Below are positions 1 through 6,539 of a DNA stretch of 10,683 nt, piece by piece; position 1 is the first letter of the stretch; the number at the start of each line of letters is the position of its first letter. The notes beneath the pieces are model-generated. The model searched no databases. It was not told the DNA's origin and saw nothing but the letters and a program-made list of their open reading frames with translations. The position numbers and the translations under genes are program-made. This DNA is from Candidatus Methylomirabilota bacterium (lineage in GTDB: Bacteria > Methylomirabilota > Methylomirabilia > Methylomirabilales > CSP1-5), in contig JAKEGQ010000084.1 of the NCBI GenBank assembly GCA_022615475.1, positions 1 to 10,683 on the forward strand, written 5' to 3'.

Positions 1-38
1 AGGTCCCGGAGATGGCCCTCGTCCCGGAGGAGGCCCTG

Positions 39-1046
39 CTACCGCACGATGGCCGCTGACCCGGCCTGTAACGATCCCCCGTTGCTGTTGAGGAGCCCGA
101 GGAACTCGGCCACCACGGCCGGATCGTACCATCCCTTCCTGGCTTCCTCCTGCAGGACCTGCGTTGCATCGGCACGCGAGAGGCTGGCCCGATAGGGACG
201 GTCTACGACCAACGCATCGAACACGTCGACGATCTGCAGGATTCTGGCGGTAAGCGGGATGGACTCGCCCGCCAGACCGTCCGGATACCCGCTCCCATCC
301 CAGCGCTCGTGGTGGTGGCGAATGATCGGAAGGACCAGCCGCAGCGATCGCAGGGGTTGACAGATCCGCTCGCCGACCACCGGATGGAGCCGCATGATCT
401 TCGCCTCTTCCGGCGTCAGAGGACCGGGCTTCAGGAGGATCGCTTCGGGAACAGTGATCTTGCCGAGATCGTGTAGATATCCGGCCCGACGGAGGGCCCT
501 GAGATGATCAGAAGGGAGTCCGAGCTGCTGCCCGAGTTGGACGGCGTAATCGGACAGCCGTTCACAGTGTCCATGGGTTGAGGGATCCTTCGCCTCAACA
601 GCCAGGGCCAAACTGACCAAAACCGCCTCCACGTTTTCCAGCTCATCGGTGTACTGCTTGAGCTTCAGGAGGGAGCGGACCCGGGCATCCAGCTCGACCC
701 GGTGGACCGGTTTCGTCAAGAAATCATCGGCGCCGGCCTCGATTCCCCGGACGCGGCTCTCCAGTTCCCCGGCGGTCGTCACGATGATGATCGGGATCAG
801 CCGGGTCTCCTCGCGTTGTTTGAGTTGTCTACAGACCTCGAAGCCGTCCGGCGGCGGCATGTGTGTGTCGAGGAGGATCAGGTCAGGGGACGCCTGGCCC
901 ACCTGGGCCAGGGCCTCCCGACCATCCCTCGCCCGGATCACCTGGTAGTCGTGGACAGTGAGAAAGGCCTCCAGGAGGTCCAGATTCTCCTCCTGGTCAT
1001 CCACCGCCAGGATGCGAGGCTGTCGTTCCTCGGACAGACCCCCCAT
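39..1046 (-). CDS. Response regulator with HD-GYP domain (c-di-GMP phosphodiesterase)
   Basis: This is a cytoplasmic two-component output protein, expected to hydrolyse cyclic di-GMP when its receiver is phosphorylated. From the chosen start it has 335 residues. The N-terminal receiver (about 10-125) has the acidic pair D16/D17, phospho-acceptor D60 in LILLDTHMP, the switch threonines T90/T91 and K112 in LTKP, so it looks functional. The HD-GYP domain (about 140-325) keeps HDLGKI (H192, D193), the HHH at 244-246, DGSGYP (GYP at 253-255) and DVFDAL, so the metal ligands and the GYP signature are intact. The domain order is that of RpfG-type proteins. I chose the ATG at 1046 because GGGGAGAGGG lies 6 nt upstream; an in-frame start at 1118 would only add 24 unconserved residues. 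It is divergent from the tRNA gene, and no partner histidine kinase is visible. The domain call is secure; the specific process controlled is unknown. Confidence 0.95.
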   Translation of the reverse strand: MGGLSEERQPRILAVDDQEENLDLLEAFLTVHDYQVIRARDGREALAQVGQASPDLILLDTHMPPPDGFEVCRQLKQREETRLIPIIIVTTAGELESRVRGIEAGADDFLTKPVHRVELDARVRSLLKLKQYTDELENVEAVLVSLALAVEAKDPSTHGHCERLSDYAVQLGQQLGLPSDHLRALRRAGYLHDLGKITVPEAILLKPGPLTPEEAKIMRLHPVVGERICQPLRSLRLVLPIIRHHHERWDGSGYPDGLAGESIPLTARILQIVDVFDALVVDRPYRASLSRADATQVLQEEARKGWYDPAVVAEFLGLLNSNGGSLQAGSAAIVR

Positions 1047-1112
1047 TGGGTGCCCTCTCCCCTCATGAGAAATTGCAAGAGCCGTTCCACGCCGGGACAC
1101 GTCCGGGGAGGC

Positions 1113-1142
1113 TTGCACACGGCAGCGGACAACTGCTACACT
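1113..1142 (+). promoter_or_regulatory. Possible promoter of the tRNA-Sec gene
   Basis: TTGCAC (1113-1118) and TACACT (1137-1142) are separated by 18 bp and would start transcription about 8 nt before the mature tRNA. The match to the sigma-70 consensus is only 3/6 and 4/6, so this is a candidate chosen mainly by position. Confidence 0.3.
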
Positions 1143-1157
1143 TGACTCCCCCGAGGT

Positions 1158-1252
1158 GGAGGCGGAATGGGTCTGGTGGCTCTCCCGGTCTTCAAAACCG
1201 GAGGGCCTGCCAAAAGCGGGCCGGTGGGTTCGATTCCCACACGCCTCCGCCA
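1158..1252 (+). tRNA. selC: tRNA-Sec (selenocysteine, anticodon UCA)
   Basis: This is the tRNA that is charged with serine, converted to selenocysteinyl-tRNA and delivered by SelB to recoded UGA codons. The 95-nt gene folds by hand into the unusual tRNA-Sec shape. The acceptor stem is GGAGGCG (1158-1164) with CGCCTCC (1242-1248), with G1165/A1241 where the eighth pair would be. The D stem (1169-1173 with 1178-1182) has a four-base loop. The anticodon stem is CCGGT (1185-1189) with ACCGG (1197-1201), and the anticodon TCA is at 1192-1194. A 7-bp variable arm (1204-1210 with 1216-1222) is followed by a T arm GTGGG/CCCAC (1224-1228, 1236-1240). The discriminator is G1249, and CCA is encoded at 1250-1252. 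The long variable arm, tiny D-loop and UCA anticodon together separate it from tRNA-Ser and from ordinary suppressors. It is the only plus-strand gene here, and no selA, selB or selD is in the window. Confidence 0.96.
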
Positions 1253-1409
1253 GCTTTCCTCATTCGCTTTGTAGCGCCAAAGGGTCGGTTTGACAAGGGG
1301 TTTCCCGCCCTCGGGCAAAGCCTCGCTCCCCCACGAGTGAAGTCCTGATCTTGCATGATGACCGAACCGTGCCTTGAAGGGGCTTGCTGGATTCGGGGCA
1401 GGTGGCAGC
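1253..1409. other. Convergent intergenic gap between tRNA-Sec and the PilZ gene
   Basis: This stretch separates the plus-strand tRNA from the 3' end of a minus-strand gene. It has no credible reading frame. An imperfect hairpin at about 1299-1322 (GG-TTT-CCCG, loop CCCT, CGGG-AAA-CC with two bulged bases) could slow polymerase from either side. It lacks a T-tract on both strands, so I do not call it a terminator. Confidence 0.4.
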
Positions 1410-2309
1410 TTAGTGAGGTTCTTCGTTCATCATCGACTGGATATATCTGCCGATCATCTGGCGCATTGCATCAGACATGTCGAGAAACTCCAGTCCGGTG
1501 CGGTAAATCAGTTCCCGCTCGCCAGTGGGCAGTACCTGTGACCCGTGGACTACCGACCGAGCCACGCGGCACTTAAGCCGCAGTCGCTTCCCGAGAACAT
1601 CAAGGTCTAGGGAGGAGAGCGTGCCCGGACGGACCACATGGGCATGCTCGATTAGCGAGCCCCCGATACTGATGTTCACGACCACGGCATCATAGATGGC
1701 CGTCACCCGGCCCTTGGCCTTTCCGCCCACGCGGAACCTGGCATACTGCCGCCGGGTCGCCGCCTGCTGGTCCCGGAGCGCGGCCTCTTCCTCCGGGGTA
1801 AGCAGCGTTTCAACCTCGGGCGGCGCCTCTGCCGCCTCCTGCACCTTGGTTTCGGGGGGCGCCTGGACGACAAACTGCGCAACGACCTCTTCAGGGGCCT
1901 CGGAGGAAGGTTGTGGAGGGACCTCTTCGGCCGACTCTGGAGGGAGTTGGACCTCGACCGCCTCGGCTGCTCCCGCAGAGATCTGGACCTCGACCCCTTC
2001 CGGCGCCTCGGCGACGAGTGGAACTTCAACCCGCGCCTCGGGCGCCTCGGTGTGTGGCTCTGCCTGGACCTCGTCCGCCTCGAGAACGGCCGATTGCGGC
2101 TCGCCCCCGTCTGACGCCACGGCGACGAGTACTTCGACCCCCGCCTCGGGTGCTTCGGTGGGTGGCTCCATCCCGACCCCGTCCGGCACGGGCTGGGCCG
2201 ATTCCGCCTCGACCCCGGGTAGGGTCTCTGCGGACGCTGGCGGCTGCACCTCTTCGAGGGCGGACTCGCGTCTAAACCAGCCCTTAAAACGTCTCTTTCG
2301 TTTTGCCAC
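1410..2309 (-). CDS. PilZ domain protein with long acidic, repetitive N-terminal region
   Basis: This protein of 299 residues is a likely cyclic di-GMP receptor. After a basic start (KRKRRFKGWFRR), residues about 15-175 are low-complexity Pro/Ala/Glu/Val-rich sequence and probably disordered. The motif EPxTEAPEAxVEV occurs at about 48-60 and again at 84-96, followed by looser EAPEGVEV-type copies. The PilZ domain occupies about 183-290. It has the c-di-GMP-binding RxxxR motif (R187, R191 in RRQYAR) and the N212-x-S214-x-x-G217 motif (NISIGG), both intact. The start is GTG at 2309, supported by AAGGAG about 5 nt upstream; the stop is TAA. It lies 56 nt downstream of another PilZ gene on the same strand and probably belongs to the same transcript. 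No membrane segment is visible. The acidic region may be a flexible tether or protein-binding arm, but its partner is unknown. Confidence 0.9.
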   Translation of the reverse strand: MAKRKRRFKGWFRRESALEEVQPPASAETLPGVEAESAQPVPDGVGMEPPTEAPEAGVEVLVAVASDGGEPQSAVLEADEVQAEPHTEAPEARVEVPLVAEAPEGVEVQISAGAAEAVEVQLPPESAEEVPPQPSSEAPEEVVAQFVVQAPPETKVQEAAEAPPEVETLLTPEEEAALRDQQAATRRQYARFRVGGKAKGRVTAIYDAVVVNISIGGSLIEHAHVVRPGTLSSLDLDVLGKRLRLKCRVARSVVHGSQVLPTGERELIYRTGLEFLDMSDAMRQMIGRYIQSMMNEEPH

Positions 2310-2365
2310 CCGAGCTCCTTAGCCTATTCAGTGCTTCCAAGACGCCTCGAGAGGTGGGGCGCTGT

Positions 2366-2746
2366 CTAACCCTCGGTGGCCCCATAGGAGCGGATGAGCG
2401 CCCCCAGGGATTGCTCGGCCTCCCGGGACAGGTGACGAAACTGCAACCCGGTTTGATAGTACAGGATGCCCCCTCCTCCCTTGCGGCTCACGCGGCTGTG
2501 CACCACGCGGCACTGGACCGCCATGGGCTGACCGTCGATTTCGAGCTGGAGAAAGCAGGGGGTTCCAAGGGGGAGCATGCCCTGATGCTCGACGAGGGCT
2601 CCCTCCACGCTGAGATCGAGCACGTCGGCCTCCTGGAGGGTGGTAATCGCCGCAATGACCCCGGAAACGCGAAAGCGAGGAGGCTTCCGCTTCTGGAGGT
2701 CCGTGCGCAAAGCTCGTCTCCGGTGTCCTTTTGTGATGACCTTCAC
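2366..2746 (-). CDS. Small single-domain PilZ protein
   Basis: This is a stand-alone PilZ protein of about 126 residues, expected to bind cyclic di-GMP and act through a partner. The RxxxR motif is present as RKPPR, the (D/N)xSxxG motif is present as DLSVEG, and the strand YYQTGLQF near the C-terminus matches the usual end of the beta-barrel. I prefer the GTG start at 2746 because AGGGGG sits 6 nt upstream of it. An in-frame ATG at 2800 would add 18 residues, but its nearest purine-rich run is too far away. The frame is also open back to the TGA stop of the preceding gene at 2951-2953, which is discussed as a finding. Its neighbours are a receiver-DUF4388 gene upstream and a second PilZ gene downstream. 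The two PilZ proteins share the domain but differ in length and flanking sequence. Confidence 0.88.
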   Translation of the reverse strand: MKVITKGHRRRALRTDLQKRKPPRFRVSGVIAAITTLQEADVLDLSVEGALVEHQGMLPLGTPCFLQLEIDGQPMAVQCRVVHSRVSRKGGGGILYYQTGLQFRHLSREAEQSLGALIRSYGATEG

Positions 2747-2950
2747 CGCTGACCCCCTACGCCTCAAATCAAGGTCCCGCCCGCTCGGAGTATCGACCAT
2801 CCATGCAATTATGCTGCCACCTGCGCCACTGCCGGACTCCAGTCTCCCTCGTGAAAGGTAGGGACTTCGAGAAAAGCAATTGCAGACCAAGGATCTCTCA
2901 GATTCGGATGTGTGGGGTGACGGAGATGTGGACGCGATCGCCCCCTCGGG

Positions 2951-3718
2951 TCAGTTCCGCGTACCCCGCTGACCCTCGTCCATCTCGACGGCGATGTTGA
3001 GGAGCAGGGTCTCCAGGTCTGTCTGGATGGTCTTCGGAAGCCGTGACGCCTCTCCAGCGGCCACGGGAACGAAGGAGAAGGACCCACCCCGCTCGCGATG
3101 GGACGCCACCACGAGCGTGTTAAATGCCCCCTCTCCTGTCTTGCCCGCGAACTCGGCGTGCACGACCCGACCGGAGTCAAACAAGATCGCCCCCTTGCCG
3201 GCCTTTAAGGAGAGGACGAGCCGCCCGGTCTTCCTGCCGATGGAGACGGCCTGGGCCACCTCTGTCAAATCCATGACGGCCAAGGACCCCTGCAGCGTCC
3301 CGGCCGGTGCCTCCTTGGCGGAACTCGAGGGCGCGGCGCCGGGGAGATCGCCGAGACCGCGCAGCCGGATATGCGTGTCGATCCGGGTCACGACGGTCTC
3401 AACGGGCGAGTTGTCCGGAATGACCACGTCCGCCTCGGTCTGGAGCCCCGTCTGCGAGCCCCGATCGAGCATGAGGATGAACATGATATCTTGGGTCGCG
3501 GGATTGGCGCGAATCATTGAGCACAGCTCGGAGCCTTGCATGTCCTGAAACATGGGCCGGCTGATGATCAGGTGGGGGCGCCGGCGCCCCCACCTGAGCA
3601 TACCCAGGGCGGACGCGCCAGTCGCAGCCACCGAGACTTCATACCCGGCGGCTTCCAGCGCCTTCTGAAGGCGGACGCTCTTATCCGCATCCGAGTCGAC
3701 GAGCAGCACAATTGGCAT
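2951..3718 (-). CDS. Degenerate receiver domain fused to DUF4388 (PATAN-like)
   Basis: This is a 255-residue cytoplasmic protein. Residues 1-120 fold like a response-regulator receiver: MPIVLLVDSDAD is the first strand with acidic residues D8 and D10. The segment aligned with LxxD, however, is LIISRP, so the phospho-acceptor position is R54, and the switch Thr/Ser and invariant Lys positions (around 84 and 102) are also replaced. It is therefore probably not controlled by phosphorylation. After a Ser/Ala/Pro linker, residues about 140-245 match DUF4388: LQGSLAVMDLTEVAQ, GRKTGRLVLS, GAILFDSGRVVHAEF and a final GGSFSFVP strand. This domain is common in gliding, motility and signalling proteins and is thought to mediate protein interactions. 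The ATG at 3718 has a very strong site, GGGAGGGGAG, about 7 nt upstream. It heads a likely three-gene unit with the two PilZ genes, which suggests a c-di-GMP-linked role (inference). Confidence 0.88.
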   Translation of the reverse strand: MPIVLLVDSDADKSVRLQKALEAAGYEVSVAATGASALGMLRWGRRRPHLIISRPMFQDMQGSELCSMIRANPATQDIMFILMLDRGSQTGLQTEADVVIPDNSPVETVVTRIDTHIRLRGLGDLPGAAPSSSAKEAPAGTLQGSLAVMDLTEVAQAVSIGRKTGRLVLSLKAGKGAILFDSGRVVHAEFAGKTGEGAFNTLVVASHRERGGSFSFVPVAAGEASRLPKTIQTDLETLLLNIAVEMDEGQRGTRN

Positions 3719-3727
3719 ATGAATCTC

Positions 3728-3750
3728 CCCTCCCTACGCTCTGAGGAGGG
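3728..3750 (-). promoter_or_regulatory. Possible hairpin covering the Shine-Dalgarno site of the receiver-DUF4388 gene
   Basis: In the transcript, CCCTCC (3750-3745) can pair with GGAGGG (3733-3728) across an 11-nt loop. The second arm is the strong ribosome binding site of the gene starting at 3718, so pairing would hide it. A second compact inverted repeat, GCCGCC with GGCGGC (3754-3767), lies just upstream. Purine- and pyrimidine-rich runs pair easily by chance, so the call is tentative. Confidence 0.3.
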
Positions 3751-3960
3751 TAAGCCGCCTGGGCGGCAATGGGAGCGATTCCCCCTCGGCACGATGTGGG
3801 TCAAGGGTACCACATCCGGATGCTCTTCGGCTACCTTCTCTGCTCTCGAGAGGCCGCTCGAACCCCTCGGTCAACGTTCGGTGCATGGAGCGTGCCAGGG
3901 GCAATAGGGACCGCGAGGCCGGTGACGCCCATGCGACGCGGGTTTCCGGGACCGGATTAT

Positions 3961-4830
3961 CTATATTATAAGCCTCCGGAGGTAGGCGCTCAGATAATCA
4001 ACGGCGGTCACGATGACATAGATGGCCAGGAGGAGGGTGAGGAGCTGGTGTTCGAGGAAGAGGCTGATCGCGATGTGGATCCGTTGGCCGAGGCCACCGG
4101 CCCCGACGAGACCCAGCATCGCGGCGGCGCGGATGTTCACCTCCCACCGATAGAGGGCGTATGCGAGGAACTGCGGGAGCGCCTGGGGGAGGATCCCGTA
4201 GATCAGGATCTGGAAGCGGGTGGCCCCGGTTGCCTGCAGGGCCTCGATGGGGCGTCGGTCCACATTCTCCAACACCTCGCCAAAGAGCTTCCCCAGCACC
4301 CCGCCATTATGGACCCCCAAGGCTAATACGCCCGGGAACGGGCCGAGCCCCACCGCGAACACGAAGACCGTCGCCCACACGATGTCCGGGATCGTCCGAA
4401 GGAGGTTCAGGAGGCTCTTCGCCCCGAGGTACAGCGAAAGCCGAAGCCCGCGACGGACGCGACCGGCCGCTTCCCGTTCGAACAGGACTCCCGCATACAT
4501 CAGGTTGGCGCTCGCAAAGAAGACCGCCCCGAAGGCCAGTAGCGTGGCCAGCAGGCTCCCCATGATGGAGATCGCCAACGTCTCGAGCGCCCCGAAGGCG
4601 GTGTCCAGGAGGAACTCGGGTCGCAGATCGGGGGGGAAGAGCTTCCCTGCGTAGGAAAGCATAGCCTGCGGCCCGTCGCGCAAGAGGAGGGGAAGGTCGA
4701 CCTCGGCCCCCCGCGCGCTCCACCAGACGAGAGTCACCACAGCGGCCGCCATCGCCAAGGGAAACCAGCGGCGCGGCTGCCGGCCCACCACGGAGTGTGC
4801 ATCCGCTATCGAGGACTGTACCCGAGGCAT
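3961..4830 (-). CDS. phnE: PhnE-like ABC transporter permease, second copy
   Basis: This is an inner-membrane permease subunit of a phosphonate-type (PhnCDE) importer. The protein has 289 residues from the ATG at 4830, with several hydrophobic helices, the first near 25-40 and others around 80-110, 145-175 and 240-280. The cytoplasmic coupling loop (EAA loop) that docks on the ATPase is clear at about 196-215: EALQATGATRFQILIYGILP. It also has the family motifs GLGPFPGVLALG and GLVGAGGLGQ. The start at 4830 is 7 nt after the TAG of the preceding permease, and AGGTGG overlapping that stop serves as the ribosome binding site; a TTG at 4848 lacks such a site. It shares the same core motifs with the upstream permease, so the pair probably forms a heterodimeric pore. 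The substrate is set by the binding protein and may be selenate rather than phosphonate. Confidence 0.93.
   Translation of the reverse strand: MPRVQSSIADAHSVVGRQPRRWFPLAMAAAVVTLVWWSARGAEVDLPLLLRDGPQAMLSYAGKLFPPDLRPEFLLDTAFGALETLAISIMGSLLATLLAFGAVFFASANLMYAGVLFEREAAGRVRRGLRLSLYLGAKSLLNLLRTIPDIVWATVFVFAVGLGPFPGVLALGVHNGGVLGKLFGEVLENVDRRPIEALQATGATRFQILIYGILPQALPQFLAYALYRWEVNIRAAAMLGLVGAGGLGQRIHIAISLFLEHQLLTLLLAIYVIVTAVDYLSAYLRRLII
3965..3993 (-). promoter_or_regulatory. Candidate promoter inside the 3' end of the second permease gene
   Basis: On the minus strand a perfect TATAAT (3970-3965) is preceded by CTGAGC (3993-3988, 3/6 match to TTGACA) at 17-bp spacing. It overlaps the last codons of the upstream permease gene, which are unusually AT-rich (ATA ATA TAG). 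It would start transcription near 3958 and give the receiver-DUF4388 gene a leader of about 240 nt. Nothing better was found in 3719-3960. Confidence 0.4.
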
Positions 4831-4837
4831 GGACCAC

Positions 4838-5707
4838 CTATCTCGCAAAGACGCGTCGCCGGATGCGGGCGCTCAGCCAGTCAACCGCCCCGACCAGCCC
4901 GAACAGAATGCCTACCAGGGTGAACATCTGGTGAAAGTCGAACATTCGCATCGAGATCTCGATCTGTTGCCCGAGGCCGCCGGCCCCCACCAGGCCCATG
5001 ACGGCCGAAGCCCGGATGGCACACTCCCATCGGTACAGGGTGTACGAGACAAAATTCGGATAGGCCTGTGGCAGAAAACCGTATGCGAAGATCTGCCAAC
5101 GGCTGGCCCCCGTCGCCTGCAGCGCCTCGAGCGGTTGCGGGTCGACCGCCTCCAGGATTTCCGAGTAGACCTTTCCAATCATGCCGCCGTAGGCAACGCC
5201 AATGGCGAGCACCCCCGGGAATGGCCCGAGGCCGACCGCTCGGACGAACATGAAGGCCCACACGAACTCCGGGATGCTCCGGAACGCGCTGAGGAGGGCC
5301 CGAGAGGCGGCATAGGGGAGAAAGCGCACGACGCGGCGCGATGGTGCGGCACCGACCTCACGGGCGTGCAGGACACCACGATACGCCAGCGTCGCGGTCC
5401 CGAGCAGAGCCAGGGGGAATCCGATGGCCACCGCGATGGCCGTGCCAAGGATCGAGATCTGGATCGTCTCCAGCGTCGGCCTGATCAAGAACTGAAGGAA
5501 CTGCGAGCTCAGATCGGGCGGGAAGGCCCCGGCGAAGAACCGCAGGAAATTCGCCCGCGCCCTGGCATCGAGGAGGACGCCGGGGTCCACCTGAGCCAGG
5601 CGGGCGCTCCCCAGAAACACGAGGAGGAGCCCGCCGAAGAACAGCCAGTGAAGCGCCCGCTTACTTTCGCGGAAAGAGGGGGCCGTAGCAGATAAGCGGT
5701 GAGTCAT
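4838..5707 (-). CDS. phnE: PhnE-like ABC transporter permease, first copy
   Basis: This is an inner-membrane permease of about 289 residues from the ATG at 5707. An N-terminal helix (about 19-34) is followed by helices near 80-105, 140-170 and 232-275. The EAA coupling loop is at about 194-213 (EALQATGASRWQIFAYGFLP). It also carries GLGPFPGVLAIGVAYGG and VMGLVGAGGLGQ, typical of the PhnE/PtxC group. The chosen start lies inside the 3' end of the ATPase gene, giving a 47-bp overlap in another frame. No clear Shine-Dalgarno sequence precedes it, so translation may depend on coupling to the ATPase gene. In-frame upstream starts at 5758 and 5788 would add residues without family character. Together with the second permease it would form the channel of the importer. 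Confidence 0.93.
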   Translation of the reverse strand: MTHRLSATAPSFRESKRALHWLFFGGLLLVFLGSARLAQVDPGVLLDARARANFLRFFAGAFPPDLSSQFLQFLIRPTLETIQISILGTAIAVAIGFPLALLGTATLAYRGVLHAREVGAAPSRRVVRFLPYAASRALLSAFRSIPEFVWAFMFVRAVGLGPFPGVLAIGVAYGGMIGKVYSEILEAVDPQPLEALQATGASRWQIFAYGFLPQAYPNFVSYTLYRWECAIRASAVMGLVGAGGLGQQIEISMRMFDFHQMFTLVGILFGLVGAVDWLSARIRRRVFAR

Positions 5708-6482
5708 GGGGAGTGGGAATCCCGGCCTCTTCGGCCTCGGATCGGCTGATTCCGGCATATAGCCGGCCCAACATCTCTTCGGTAACATCCACAGGGGGTC
5801 GGTCGAACTCGATCTTGCCCCCGCGAAACCCGATGACCCGGGGGAAGTACGCTAGGGCCAATTCCACGCTGTGCAGGTTCATGAGCAGCGTCTTGCCGGA
5901 GCTCCGGCTGATCTCCACCAAGAGCCTCACGATGGCATGGGCGAGATTCGGGTCCACCGAGGCGACCGGCTCGTCGGCCAGAATGATCTCCGGCTCCTGA
6001 ACCAGCACGCGGGCAATCGCTACCCGCTGCTGCTGACCGCCTGACAGCTCATCCGTCCTCGCGTACAGCTTCTCCGGTATGCCGACCTGCGTCAGGGCGG
6101 CGTGGGCGGCCTCGAGTTCCTGGGGGCGGAACAGAGACCAGACGGCTCGCCAGCCGGACCAGGCCCCGAGCCGCCCGGCGAGAACGTTGTGCACGACCGA
6201 CAGCCGTGGGACGAGATTATGCTGCTGGTAGATCGTCCCGATCCGCCGTCGAGCGGCCCGGAGAGCCCGTCCGTGCAGTCGGCCCACATCAAGGTCTCCG
6301 AGCCAGAGCCTCCCCCCATCCGGACAGAGCGTCAGATTCAGGAGGCGGAAGAGCGTGGTCTTCCCCGCGCCCGATGGTCCGATGACCGCCACCTGCTCAC
6401 CGGGGTCAACCTTCATCGATACGTCGTCCACGGCGACCAGGTCGCCATCGAAAACCTTGCGGAGATTCTCCAAGCGATACAT
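5661..6482 (-). CDS. phnC: PhnC-like ABC transporter ATP-binding protein
   Basis: This is the cytoplasmic ATPase that powers the importer, with 273 residues. The Walker A motif GPSGAGKTT is at 35-43 and the Q-loop glutamine at about 86-87. The ABC signature LSGGQQQRVAIAR begins at 146, Walker B IILADE ends at D170/E171, and the switch histidine is H204. The segment LADEPVASVDP is typical of PhnC rather than of other importer ATPases. The ATG at 6482 is preceded by GGAAGGGG about 11 nt upstream, a little long for an ideal spacing. It lies 57 nt downstream of the binding-protein gene and overlaps the first permease gene at its 3' end, so it is part of one operon. The C-terminal 30 residues or so (after LYAGISR) extend past the ABC core and look unconserved. 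The substrate cannot be read from this subunit. Confidence 0.95.
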   Translation of the reverse strand: MYRLENLRKVFDGDLVAVDDVSMKVDPGEQVAVIGPSGAGKTTLFRLLNLTLCPDGGRLWLGDLDVGRLHGRALRAARRRIGTIYQQHNLVPRLSVVHNVLAGRLGAWSGWRAVWSLFRPQELEAAHAALTQVGIPEKLYARTDELSGGQQQRVAIARVLVQEPEIILADEPVASVDPNLAHAIVRLLVEISRSSGKTLLMNLHSVELALAYFPRVIGFRGGKIEFDRPPVDVTEEMLGRLYAGISRSEAEEAGIPTPHDSPLICYGPLFPRK

Positions 6483-6539
6483 CGCGTACGGTGCCCCTTC
6501 CGGACGTGCTGCAGGTGGTGATCTGTCTCTACAACGGTG

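Noticed and set aside
1..38. Possible further gene at the left edge
   Set aside because: Only 38 bases lie beyond the HD-GYP stop; a GGCC-containing inverted repeat is visible, but nothing can be assigned.
1136..1318. Short minus-strand open frame across the tRNA gene
   Set aside because: It translates the complement of tRNA-Sec. Products of this kind (VGIEPTG-like) are a known artefact of calling genes over tRNAs.
1299..1322. Hairpin as a rho-independent terminator for tRNA-Sec or the PilZ gene
   Set aside because: The stem has two bulged bases and no T-run follows on either strand.
1696..2322. Ser/Ala/Thr-rich plus-strand open frame opposite the acidic PilZ gene
   Set aside because: Its composition is the reverse complement of the Pro/Glu/Ala repeats; the PilZ motifs and ribosome binding site support only the minus strand.
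4829..5695. 288-codon plus-strand open frame opposite the first permease gene
   Set aside because: The product is charged, low in hydrophobic segments and resembles no family, while the minus strand encodes a clear PhnE-type permease.
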